From: Chloroflexi bacterium RBG_19FT_COMBO_55_16
GTDB taxonomy: Bacteria; Chloroflexota; Anaerolineae; Anaerolineales; UBA4823
DNA: 27,792 nt
Direction: 5' to 3'
Assembly (NCBI GenBank): GCA_001795335.1
Contig: MGOK01000106.1
Span: forward strand, 20,118-47,909
Within the stretch, counting starts at the first letter, position 1. Every line of letters starts with the position of its first letter. Shown here piece after piece: positions 1-7,266 of the stretch. Below the pieces are notes generated by a model. That model saw nothing but the letters and a program-made list of their open reading frames with translations. It ran no database searches and had not been told where the DNA came from. A program made the position numbers and the translations under genes.

Positions 1-876
1 GTCATGGATGCCAGCAAAGCTATCGCCATCCTGACAGCCAATGAGGGGGATATTTACGATTACCTGGAGGTGATTGGGCGAGGAAAAACCTTCTCCAAAC
101 CCTCGCTACCATTGATCACCATCCCAACTACGGCTGGAACTGGAGCTGAAGTCACGCGCAACGCAGTGATCGGAGCGCCAGAACAGCGGGTTAAAGTCAG
201 CCTGCGAAGCAATTACATCCTCGCCCGCGCCGCCCTGGTGGACCCTGAATTGACCTATGGCATGCCGCCGCATGTCACGGCGAGCACCGGGATGGACGCC
301 CTGACGCAGCTGATCGAACCGTACGTATCAAACAAAGCCAATCCCCTGACCGACACGCTCTGCCTGGACGGAATAACCAGGGCCGCCCGCTCATTGTTAC
401 GCGCCTATCAAAACGGCGAAGACCCTGCAGCGCGCCAGGATATGGCGCTGGCCAGTCTCTTCAGCGGTTTGGCCCTGGCGAATGCCAAATTGGGCGCAGT
501 GCACGGCGTTGCCAGTGTATTGGGTGGGATGTATGATGGTCCGCATGGGGCGATCTGCGCGCGCCTCTTGCCGCCGGTAATGGCGATCAACGTGCGCGCT
601 TTAAAGGAGCGAGGGACTGACAAGCGGACTCTCCAGAAGTATGAGAGGCTGGCAAGCGTCTTGACCGGGCGGGAAGGCGCCGCTGCAGAAGCTGGTGTGG
701 CGTGGGTCCAGGAATTGGGAGAGGCGTTGCACATCCCGCCTCTTTCTACATACGGGGTAACTCCAAACGACTTCTCGGAGATTGTAGCAAAATCCGCCGT
801 CGCCAGCAGCACGAAGGGCAATCCGATCGAACTCACCCCCGCAGAGATGGAGGAAGTGTTGAGCAGGGCATTGTGA
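1..876 (+). CDS. Iron-containing alcohol dehydrogenase, 5'-truncated by window edge
   Basis: The frame is open from base 1, so the N-terminal part of the nucleotide-binding domain (including the usual GGGS) lies outside. What remains starts in the segment normally written IDAAKAIA. The family (group III, Fe-ADH) oxidises alcohols or reduces aldehydes with NAD(P) at a metal site in the cytoplasm. Counting from the first visible Met, IPTTAGTGAEVT (40-51) is the phosphate-contacting loop. The metal-ligand region follows: D98 in GMDALTQ, H167 in VHG and H181 in GPHG. The spacing 98/167/181 matches D196/H263/H277 of E. coli FucO. The fourth ligand (FucO H200) is Gln102 here and the active-site His (FucO H267) is Ser171, so the metal or substrate may differ. 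It converges on the ABC transporter with 12 bases between stops. Family membership is secure; the substrate is unknown. Confidence 0.88.
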   Translation, partial: VMDASKAIAILTANEGDIYDYLEVIGRGKTFSKPSLPLITIPTTAGTGAEVTRNAVIGAPEQRVKVSLRSNYILARAALVDPELTYGMPPHVTASTGMDALTQLIEPYVSNKANPLTDTLCLDGITRAARSLLRAYQNGEDPAARQDMALASLFSGLALANAKLGAVHGVASVLGGMYDGPHGAICARLLPPVMAINVRALKERGTDKRTLQKYERLASVLTGREGAAAEAGVAWVQELGEALHIPPLSTYGVTPNDFSEIVAKSAVASSTKGNPIELTPAEMEEVLSRAL

Positions 877-888
877 GCGCTTCTGGCG

Positions 889-2784
889 TCAGTTTGTTTC
901 CGGCCTGAATTGTGTTTCGTACAGCTGGGCGTATAAGCCGCCCTGGCTGAGGAGTTCGGCATGCGTGCCTTGTTCGGCAAGCTGGCCCTGGTCGAGGACG
1001 ATGATTTTATCCGCCGCCAATATTGTGGAGAGGCGGTGAGCGATAACAAAACTCGTCCGGCCAGTGAATAACGGCCCAAGAGCCGCCTGGATCAAAGCTT
1101 CGTTTTGCGAGTCAAGATGAGAAGTAGCCTCGTCCAGGATTAATATGCGCGGGTCCTTGAGGATGACACGGGCGATCGCCAGGCGTTGTTTCTCTCCACC
1201 GCTCAAGCGATAGCCACGTTCACCGACAACCGTCTCGTACCCGTTCGACAGGTTGGCAATGAAGTCATGAATGTAAGCTGCCCGGCAGGCTGTCTCCAAT
1301 TCGGATTGAGCGGCGTCTGGACGGGCATAGAGCAGGTTTGCGCGCACCGTGTCATGGAATAAATAACTCTCCTGCGTGACTACCCCGATTTGCTGCTGCA
1401 AGGATTCAAGAGTCACTCCCCGTAAATCGATCCCATCCAGAGTGATGTTGCCTTCGGTAGGGTCATATAACCGCGGTAGTAAGTAGGTTACGGTAGTCTT
1501 ACCCGCTCCAGATTGACCGACCAGGGCAACCAGCTGACCAGGCTCGACCTCGAACGACAGGTCACGCAGCGCCCAGCGACGGGTGGGAATAGGGGGGTGG
1601 TTTTCATCTTTTTCGAATTCAGATTCGGTTGCTTTACGACCATTGTTATCCAGGATATTTGGCTGGTCATGGGTCAGGTAGCTGAAGGATACGTTCTCGA
1701 AACATACACGTCCAGCTACTTGTTTCAATTCATAAGCGCCTGGGTGATCGTGAATCTCTAACGGCAAGTCCAGGTATTCGAAAACGCGTTCAAAGCTTAC
1801 CATCGAGGTGGCAAATTCCACCTGCACGTTGGTCAGCGATGAGATTGGGCCATACAACCGCACCAGATAAGCGGCGAAGGCGACGATGGTGCCCACGCTG
1901 ATGGCATCCTTGAGTACCAAAAAACCTCCTGCCCAGTAGATCAGGGCGGTGCCAATCGCTCCAGATATACCCAGGCCCAGGAAGAACCAGCGGCCGACCA
2001 ATGCCCGGCGCACTCCGATATCGCGCACCTTGCCATTAATTTCCTGAAAGCGCGCCGTCTCTTGCCGTTGGCGGCCAAAGGTTTTCACCAGCAACGCTCC
2101 GTTGATGCTGAGCGTCTCGTTGATCAGGCTGCTCAGATCGGCATTGTATTCCATCGCCCGGCGGCGGATGGCGCGCAAGACATGAGCTACCCGCCGGGCT
2201 GGGAGCAAGAAGAGGGGGAGGACTGCGATGGACAAGATCGCCAGACGCCATTCAATGGAAATCATCACTACCAAAGTTGATACCAGGGTGACGAGGTTGG
2301 TTACAATGTCCGGTAAGGTGCCAGTGATGGCGTTTTGCGCGCCGACCACGTCGTTGTTAAAGCGCGAAATGATCTCTCCCGAGCGCGTATTGGTAAAGAA
2401 TCGAAGCGACATACGCTGTAGATGGATGTACATTTCCTGGCGCAAATCAAAGATAATCCCCTCGCCCGCACGCGCGCTAAAATAACGCTCTGCAACGCCG
2501 ATTAAGCCACTCAACAACGGGATACCGATCATCCCGAGCGCTAGCAGATTTAACCGGCTAAAATTGCGTGTTGGGATAACATTATCGATCAAGTCCCGGT
2601 AAAGGAGAGGTGGGATCAGTTCGATCAGGGAGGTGATCACGATCACCACCAGGACGATTAGAACCAGGAGCCAGTAGGGTCGTGCGTAAGCTAATACGCG
2701 TATTAGAAGCTGCCGGTCGACCTGGGCTTTCCCCTTCGACTCGTCTGCGCTCAGTAATGACCACCAACCACCACCATGTAACAT
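889..2784 (-). CDS. ABC exporter half-transporter (MsbA/multidrug type, fused membrane and ATPase domains)
   Basis: The 631-residue protein has an N-terminal six-helix exporter domain (about 30-330) followed by a nucleotide-binding domain, the layout of homodimeric lipid or drug exporters. Visible motifs are Walker A GQSGAGKTT (423-431), Q-loop VVTQES, signature LSGGE (527-531), Walker B ILILDE ending at E552, and the H-loop IAHRLS. The A-loop FSY is followed by a hydrophilic insertion of about 35 residues (370-404) before ALRDLSF, longer than usual there. The ATG at 2784 is preceded by AAGGAG six bases upstream, which fixes the start. It is divergent from the membrane protein gene at 3106. 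The substrate cannot be read from sequence; lipid, drug or peptide export are all possible. Confidence 0.93.
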   Translation of the reverse strand: MLHGGGWWSLLSADESKGKAQVDRQLLIRVLAYARPYWLLVLIVLVVIVITSLIELIPPLLYRDLIDNVIPTRNFSRLNLLALGMIGIPLLSGLIGVAERYFSARAGEGIIFDLRQEMYIHLQRMSLRFFTNTRSGEIISRFNNDVVGAQNAITGTLPDIVTNLVTLVSTLVVMISIEWRLAILSIAVLPLFLLPARRVAHVLRAIRRRAMEYNADLSSLINETLSINGALLVKTFGRQRQETARFQEINGKVRDIGVRRALVGRWFFLGLGISGAIGTALIYWAGGFLVLKDAISVGTIVAFAAYLVRLYGPISSLTNVQVEFATSMVSFERVFEYLDLPLEIHDHPGAYELKQVAGRVCFENVSFSYLTHDQPNILDNNGRKATESEFEKDENHPPIPTRRWALRDLSFEVEPGQLVALVGQSGAGKTTVTYLLPRLYDPTEGNITLDGIDLRGVTLESLQQQIGVVTQESYLFHDTVRANLLYARPDAAQSELETACRAAYIHDFIANLSNGYETVVGERGYRLSGGEKQRLAIARVILKDPRILILDEATSHLDSQNEALIQAALGPLFTGRTSFVIAHRLSTILAADKIIVLDQGQLAEQGTHAELLSQGGLYAQLYETQFRPETN

Positions 2785-3014
2785 AAATTACTCCTTATTT
2801 ATGGGACGCTGCTGCCGCTTTGCTTACCCGCTGATGTACGTTGAGCGTATAGTCCTTCCCATGTTTTGCTTGGCCTACGAATTACAACCAGTTTTTGAAA
2901 GGGAGATTATACTTCGTTCGCAGGGAAAAAGATTGCTTCGTCGGGCAAAAAGCGGTCTGCTTGCAATGCCAATTCTCAATCTTGAGAAAGCCATTCTGGC
3001 TCGAAAAATCCCCC

Positions 3015-3043
3015 TTGACAAAATAGAACAATTGTTCTATATT
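3015..3043 (+). promoter_or_regulatory. Sigma-70-type promoter for the 3106 membrane protein gene
   Basis: TTGACA (3015-3020, perfect -35) is followed by a 17-base spacer and TATATT (3038-3043, five of six to consensus). Transcription would begin near 3050, giving a leader of about 55 bases before the ATG at 3106. It is the best-matching promoter I found in the window. The spacer is almost entirely a palindrome, implying repression by a bound dimer. Confidence 0.7.
3023..3040. promoter_or_regulatory. 18-base perfect palindrome with LexA-type core GAAC-N4-GTTC
   Basis: ATAGAACAATTGTTCTAT reads identically on both strands. Its core GAAC-AATT-GTTC fits the general SOS box pattern of Gram-positive LexA/DinR, also reported for the Chloroflexota member Dehalococcoides. 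It sits between the -35 and -10 elements and overlaps the start of the -10, the classic position for repression. Assignment to LexA is inference; another dimeric repressor could use the same symmetry. Confidence 0.6.
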
Positions 3044-3105
3044 ATATCCGGCAGTAGAATCGATTCTGGCTGAAATCCTTTTTAATGTGTTAGAGGAGGC
3101 CGAAG

Positions 3106-3792
3106 ATGTTCGCTAATGTGATAGACATTTTCCTACAACGGATCAACTTACGTCGTGGGCTGATGTTTGGTTTGATGATCATTGCGGCGCTACTGGCTTT
3201 TGAAGCCTTTAATTACACGACTACTGATTATGCCCTGCGCGATCTTCTAGGAGATCTCGATTTTCTTGGAATTCACTGGGCGACGATCCTGGCGATCGCC
3301 TTTTGTGGGATCGACTTTGCTGGAATTGCACGCCTTTTTACCCCAGAGCAGGGCTCCGATGAACCAGCGGAAGTATGGTATTTGTTCGGAGCCTGGTTAC
3401 TCGCCGCGACGATGAACGCCATGCTAACCTGGTGGGGGGTTTCCCTGGCTGTGTTGAATCATGAGACATTAGGAAATGCCATCGTCGAACGAGAAACTAT
3501 GTTGCGCGTGGTGCCAATCTTCGTTGCGATCATGGTGTGGCTGATCCGGGTGCTGACCATTGGCACATTTTCTTTAGCCGGTGAAAGGCTGTTTACGCAG
3601 GCCAACGCAGGACAACCATCACTGCCGGTACGCTCAGACAGACGGTGGGTCAATCCTCCTGTTCTGAATAATCCTCGTCCATCCCGGGCTGTACCGCTAA
3701 ACTCGAACGTTCAATCATCATTCAATCCAGCCCCAAAGCCTGGAGCATCGAATCGCCCAGAACCTACATATCACTTCACGCAGCAACGTTAA
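3106..3792 (+). CDS. Four-helix membrane protein of unknown function under a LexA-like operator
   Basis: I do not recognise a named family. The 228 residues show four likely membrane helices (about 18-38, 53-77, 91-118 and 137-160), and the last is followed by a proline-, serine- and arginine-rich tail of about 60 residues that looks disordered and probably cytoplasmic. No signal peptide or catalytic motif is visible. The ATG is preceded by AGAGGAGG with six bases of spacing, a strong SD. It is monocistronic: the next gene converges on it after 53 bases. Its promoter contains a perfect palindrome of SOS-box type, so DNA-damage-induced expression is plausible. SOS-induced small membrane proteins in other bacteria often block division, but nothing in this sequence proves that. 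Confidence 0.8.
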   Translation: MFANVIDIFLQRINLRRGLMFGLMIIAALLAFEAFNYTTTDYALRDLLGDLDFLGIHWATILAIAFCGIDFAGIARLFTPEQGSDEPAEVWYLFGAWLLAATMNAMLTWWGVSLAVLNHETLGNAIVERETMLRVVPIFVAIMVWLIRVLTIGTFSLAGERLFTQANAGQPSLPVRSDRRWVNPPVLNNPRPSRAVPLNSNVQSSFNPAPKPGASNRPEPTYHFTQQR

Positions 3793-3845
3793 AGATCCAG
3801 CAGACTAACTCCAGCGAAATTCACCAGCAAATCGCATTTTATAAT

Positions 3846-4700
3846 TTATGTTGAGTGTAGTGTGAATAATGAGATCTCTGGTGGACAGTTGTACCGGAAT
3901 CGGAGCCAGGTAGTTCCTAAGCCGCGATTGGTGTAGAGGATCATCTCGTTGATAAGATAGCGCCCCGAGGGATACTTTTGCCCTCGTGAGGGCAGGATCA
4001 GTCTGCCTAAAAATGGTAAAACAATCTGCCCACCATGTGTATGACCTGATAGTTGTAAGTCAAACCGACGGCTGGCTGCACTGACATCTGCAAAATCTGG
4101 TTCATGAGCTAATAAGATCGCCGCTCCATCATCCGGCAATTGGTCGAGTACCCTTCCCAACTTGTCGAGATTAATCAAAAAATCATCGATGCCGACGAGA
4201 TGAAGGCATGCTTCTTGACGTAGGATAGAAAACACGGTGTTGCTCAGGTCGGTTATTGTGCTTTTGTTTAATACCCAACGGATGATGTTTGGATTGGTCC
4301 AATAATCGTGATTTCCTAAAATAGCGACACAAGCGTCCTTCGGGGTTAACCTGCGCAAAGATCCGATCAGATCATTTGCAAAATCTTCGACGGCGAAGCT
4401 GACAAAATCACCGGTGATGGCAACCAGATCTGGCGTTAGCTGGTTGACTTTATCTACAACAATGTCTAAACTGGCTTTATTCATCCAGGTCCCGAGATGG
4501 ATGTCGCTGATTTGGACCAGTCGATACCCTTCGAACTCTGGGGCGAGCCTAGGCAAGTGCAGGTGTACATCGGATATTTCGATGCTATCTACATCCGGTT
4601 GCCAATGGCCTACATGTTTATCATATTTGTCGATTAAGATGCCTATCAATTTACCAAGGGCTACCTTAAGTGAAAGTCGTCGGGGGGAGTCTATTCCCAT
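3846..4700 (-). CDS. Calcineurin-like metallophosphoesterase (YkuE-like)
   Basis: The protein carries the ordered metal-binding motifs of the family: SDIHLG (D-x-H), ITGDFV (GD), LGNHDYW (GNHD) and LSGHTHGGQ (GHxH). These coordinate a two-metal centre that hydrolyses phosphomono- or diesters. Length (284 residues from this start) and motif order resemble YkuE-type phosphoesterases, some of which act on envelope lipids, but no membrane helix or signal peptide is visible. The frame extends to a TTG at 4736 with no SD; I prefer the ATG at 4700, which has a weak AGGA ten bases upstream. It lies downstream of phosphofructokinase on the same strand and is probably cotranscribed. The substrate is unknown. 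Confidence 0.85.
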   Translation of the reverse strand: MGIDSPRRLSLKVALGKLIGILIDKYDKHVGHWQPDVDSIEISDVHLHLPRLAPEFEGYRLVQISDIHLGTWMNKASLDIVVDKVNQLTPDLVAITGDFVSFAVEDFANDLIGSLRRLTPKDACVAILGNHDYWTNPNIIRWVLNKSTITDLSNTVFSILRQEACLHLVGIDDFLINLDKLGRVLDQLPDDGAAILLAHEPDFADVSAASRRFDLQLSGHTHGGQIVLPFLGRLILPSRGQKYPSGRYLINEMILYTNRGLGTTWLRFRYNCPPEISLFTLHST

Positions 4701-4760
4701 ATTGAGGGTCCTATAGACCTGCTCACCTGAGCCCAATCAGAGATTGCTTGCCAAGGACGC

Positions 4761-6980
4761 CTATTTAAGTTGAGCAAGCGCGTCAGCAATGGGACGCAAA
4801 CTCAACCACCACAAATCCTTGGGCCGCTGGTTCGACTCATCGGACATACGGATGAATTCTTCCAGGTCGTGGAAACTTGTCTCTTTTCCCTGTAATCCAA
4901 CGAATGCACCTTTATTTGAATTAAGACTGGCCTGCTGAATGAGATAATCGATGCATTTTGTCGCCAGGCGAGTGGCGAAACTCCGGTCAAATGGTGAGGG
5001 GTTTCCACCTTGCTGCAGATGACCCAATATTGCCTGACGGACATCGAAGAGCCCACCCCCTTCGACTTCAAAGAGGGATCGAATGAAAGCGGTTGTATAG
5101 ATTGGATGAGCATTTTCATTGCGTATGATCAGACCCAAGCGTTTGCCCTGCTTAAACCCAGCGATCAGATTTTTCAGGTCGACTTGCAGATTGGACAATG
5201 AAATGCCTTCTTCGTGCAAGTATACCCGCTCGGCTCCAGTCGCCAGACCGCTCATTAACGCGAGATACCCGCAGTATCGTCCCATCACCTCGACAATAAA
5301 GCACCGCTCCTGAGCGACCGCCGACTGCTTGATCTTGTCTACGGCTGAAACAATATTGTTTAAGGCTGTGTCTGCGCCTACACTCAGTTCAGTGCCTGGC
5401 AGGTTATTGTCAATGGAGGCCGGAAGACATACGATTGGAATATTGAAAGCCGGGAAGTGTGGTCGTTCGGATAACAAGCGGTACGCCGCAGAATATGCGT
5501 CCCAGCCTCCAATGATAAGGAGGCCATCGATCTGATGTTCTTCGATGTTGCGCGCCAAGGAGTACAAGTCGCTATCGCCAGGGACCGTCCGATTGGTGCC
5601 TAATTCTGCTCCTCCACGCGGTGCCCAACCGTTGACAGTCATCCAGTTCATCTCTTCAATTTCCCCCAGGGCAAATCCCAGGAATCCATTGCGAACCCCC
5701 AGCAGAATATGGCCGCGATCAAGACCATATCTCACAGCAACCCGAACCGCGGTGTTCATCCCAGGAGAGAGTGCCCCAGCGTGCATGACCGCCAGGCGAA
5801 ATCGTTTTTGACCAGGTTCGGGGGGATGTGGTAGGGCGCGCAGCAGAGTGCGGATAGTACGAAAAGCTTCCTGGAAATGAATGCCCCGCAAGGTCATAGC
5901 CTGGCTGTAATCATGAACGGTAACCGCTTCGGAGACGGCACGGGTTTTTTCGAGGCATTCCGCCAGAGGGGTGTGCGTGATCCGGTTTCCGCGCAATCCA
6001 ATCAACTGAGGTTCCTTAGTAGCTTCCGCTGATAAGAATTGTTCAACTGCGGTATGACCAAGGAGTGTCGCAAGATTGCGATCGAAGGCGCTCGGTGCAC
6101 CTCCCCTTTGGACGTGGCCGAGAATGGTTATGCGTACCTCTTCTTCTAATTTCTCCTTTAATACATTTCTGACGTAATCGCTGGTAATAGGATTGCCATG
6201 TCGATCCTGTGCGCCTTCTGCGACAACTACAAAGGTATCCCGCCTTCCGGCCTTTCGACCAGCCTTCAGATATTTACACATGGTATCTTCCCAATTTTCT
6301 ATATTGGGCGGGTTTTCAGGGATTAACACCCAATCTGCACCTGTAGCAATAGCGCTCATTAAGGCCAAATACCCGCAGCGCCGACCCATGGTTTCGACGA
6401 CAAATGTGCGTTGGTGACTAGCTGCGGTGCTATTGATGGCATCGATGGCTTCTGTGATGCGGTGGAGCGCAGTGTCGGTGCCGATGGACATATCCGTTCC
6501 AATTAAATCATTGTCTATTGAACCGGGAAGCCCAACAATGGTGAGTTTAGGGTGTTGTTCCGCCAGTCCGGGATTGATAAGATTCTGATCGACCAACTCT
6601 TCTACTAGCCCAGGCCATTCCTGATAGAAGATGTACGCACCGGTCAAGCTGCCATCACCCCCGATAACCACCAGGTTGTCAATTCCATGGTCAAGAAGAT
6701 TCTTCGCAGCTTTTAATCGCCCGGCGCGAGTGCGGAATTCTTCGGAACGGGAGGTACCTAGCACAGTGCCCCCCAGGTGGAGAATCCCACCAACAGAGTC
6801 CCAGTCCATTCGACGGATGTTGGCTCCACCATCCACCATTCCCTGGTAACCTTCGAAGATGGCATAAACTTCGAGGCCCCGACCTAAGGCGGTGCGAACC
6901 ACTGAACGCAGCGCAGCATTCATGCCTGGGGCATCCCCTCCGCTCGTCAGTACTCCAAGATTTTTCAAAGAACTCATCAT
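4761..6980 (-). CDS. pfkA: Tandem (eukaryotic-type) ATP-dependent 6-phosphofructokinase
   Basis: Two complete PFK folds are joined in 739 residues; ordinary bacterial PFK has about 320. The N-half looks catalytic and ATP-type: GVLTSGGDAPGMNA, GGDGS (107-111), PGSIDND (152-158), METMGR-type loop and HVQRGG (289-294). The C-half has diverged as in animal and fungal PFK: GGWDAY replaces GGDGS (491-496), PASIDNN replaces PGTIDND (520-526) and HLQQGG replaces HIQRGG (654-659), suggesting a regulatory role. It phosphorylates fructose 6-phosphate in glycolysis. A TTG at 7034 extends the frame, but that codon is part of the -35 hexamer of a good promoter, so the ATG at 6980 (or 6977) is preferred. 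It follows the exonuclease gene after 286 bases. Confidence 0.92.
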   Translation of the reverse strand: MMSSLKNLGVLTSGGDAPGMNAALRSVVRTALGRGLEVYAIFEGYQGMVDGGANIRRMDWDSVGGILHLGGTVLGTSRSEEFRTRAGRLKAAKNLLDHGIDNLVVIGGDGSLTGAYIFYQEWPGLVEELVDQNLINPGLAEQHPKLTIVGLPGSIDNDLIGTDMSIGTDTALHRITEAIDAINSTAASHQRTFVVETMGRRCGYLALMSAIATGADWVLIPENPPNIENWEDTMCKYLKAGRKAGRRDTFVVVAEGAQDRHGNPITSDYVRNVLKEKLEEEVRITILGHVQRGGAPSAFDRNLATLLGHTAVEQFLSAEATKEPQLIGLRGNRITHTPLAECLEKTRAVSEAVTVHDYSQAMTLRGIHFQEAFRTIRTLLRALPHPPEPGQKRFRLAVMHAGALSPGMNTAVRVAVRYGLDRGHILLGVRNGFLGFALGEIEEMNWMTVNGWAPRGGAELGTNRTVPGDSDLYSLARNIEEHQIDGLLIIGGWDAYSAAYRLLSERPHFPAFNIPIVCLPASIDNNLPGTELSVGADTALNNIVSAVDKIKQSAVAQERCFIVEVMGRYCGYLALMSGLATGAERVYLHEEGISLSNLQVDLKNLIAGFKQGKRLGLIIRNENAHPIYTTAFIRSLFEVEGGGLFDVRQAILGHLQQGGNPSPFDRSFATRLATKCIDYLIQQASLNSNKGAFVGLQGKETSFHDLEEFIRMSDESNQRPKDLWWLSLRPIADALAQLK

Positions 6981-7005
6981 ATCTGTTATGCAACCTTGAC
7001 CGGTT

Positions 7006-7034
7006 ATTTTATCAACCTGCGAATGTCCCGTCAA
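7006..7034 (-). promoter_or_regulatory. Promoter for the tandem phosphofructokinase gene
   Basis: On the minus strand TTGACG (7034-7029) is followed by 17 bases and TAAAAT (7011-7006); each hexamer matches five of six consensus bases. The predicted transcript starts near 6999, about 20 bases before the ATG at 6980. It therefore argues against the longer TTG-started reading frame and suggests that pfkA is expressed separately from the genes upstream. Confidence 0.55.
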
Positions 7035-7266
7035 TCAAGATAGTTCTTAATATTTTCCAAGTTTGAACAGAGCAAATCTAATCAACCTTATTGTAGCACT
7101 GGTCAGGAGGGCACCCTCAAAACTGATGTGGGTTGCCAGCACGTTGCCAAATCGCATCGATCTGGACATTAACAAAGTTTTTCCATTGTTGGGGCGGGGA
7201 GTCAGGAGGCGCGAAGGACCAGGGAATTCGTCTCAAGATGTTTCAACCTGAGGGCACGCGGCCTGG

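Larger units (their letters stand above)
2785..3105. other. Divergent intergenic region, 321 bases
   Basis: This stretch separates the divergent ABC exporter and membrane protein genes. It holds the exporter's ribosome binding site (complement of 2791-2796) on the left and, on the right, a strong promoter with an embedded palindrome followed by the SD AGAGGAGG (3092-3099) of the downstream gene. I see no convincing gene in it. An open frame at 2801-3073 has no SD, no recognisable family and would run across the promoter. Confidence 0.7.

Noticed and set aside
408..1079. Long minus-strand frame antisense to the alcohol dehydrogenase gene
   Set aside because: It is a shadow of two well-supported genes, with low-complexity Ser/Ala/Arg composition and no motifs.
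2801..3073. Open frame of 90 codons in the divergent intergenic region
   Set aside because: It has no ribosome binding site, no recognisable motif, and would run through the promoter and palindrome of the next gene.
3793..3845. Search for a bidirectional terminator between convergent genes
   Set aside because: No stable GC stem followed by a T run is visible; the gap is simply A/T-rich.
6981..7034. TTG-started N-terminal extension of the tandem phosphofructokinase
   Set aside because: The TTG is part of a good -35 hexamer and has no SD; PFK family proteins start close to GVLTSGG, which the ATG at 6980 provides.
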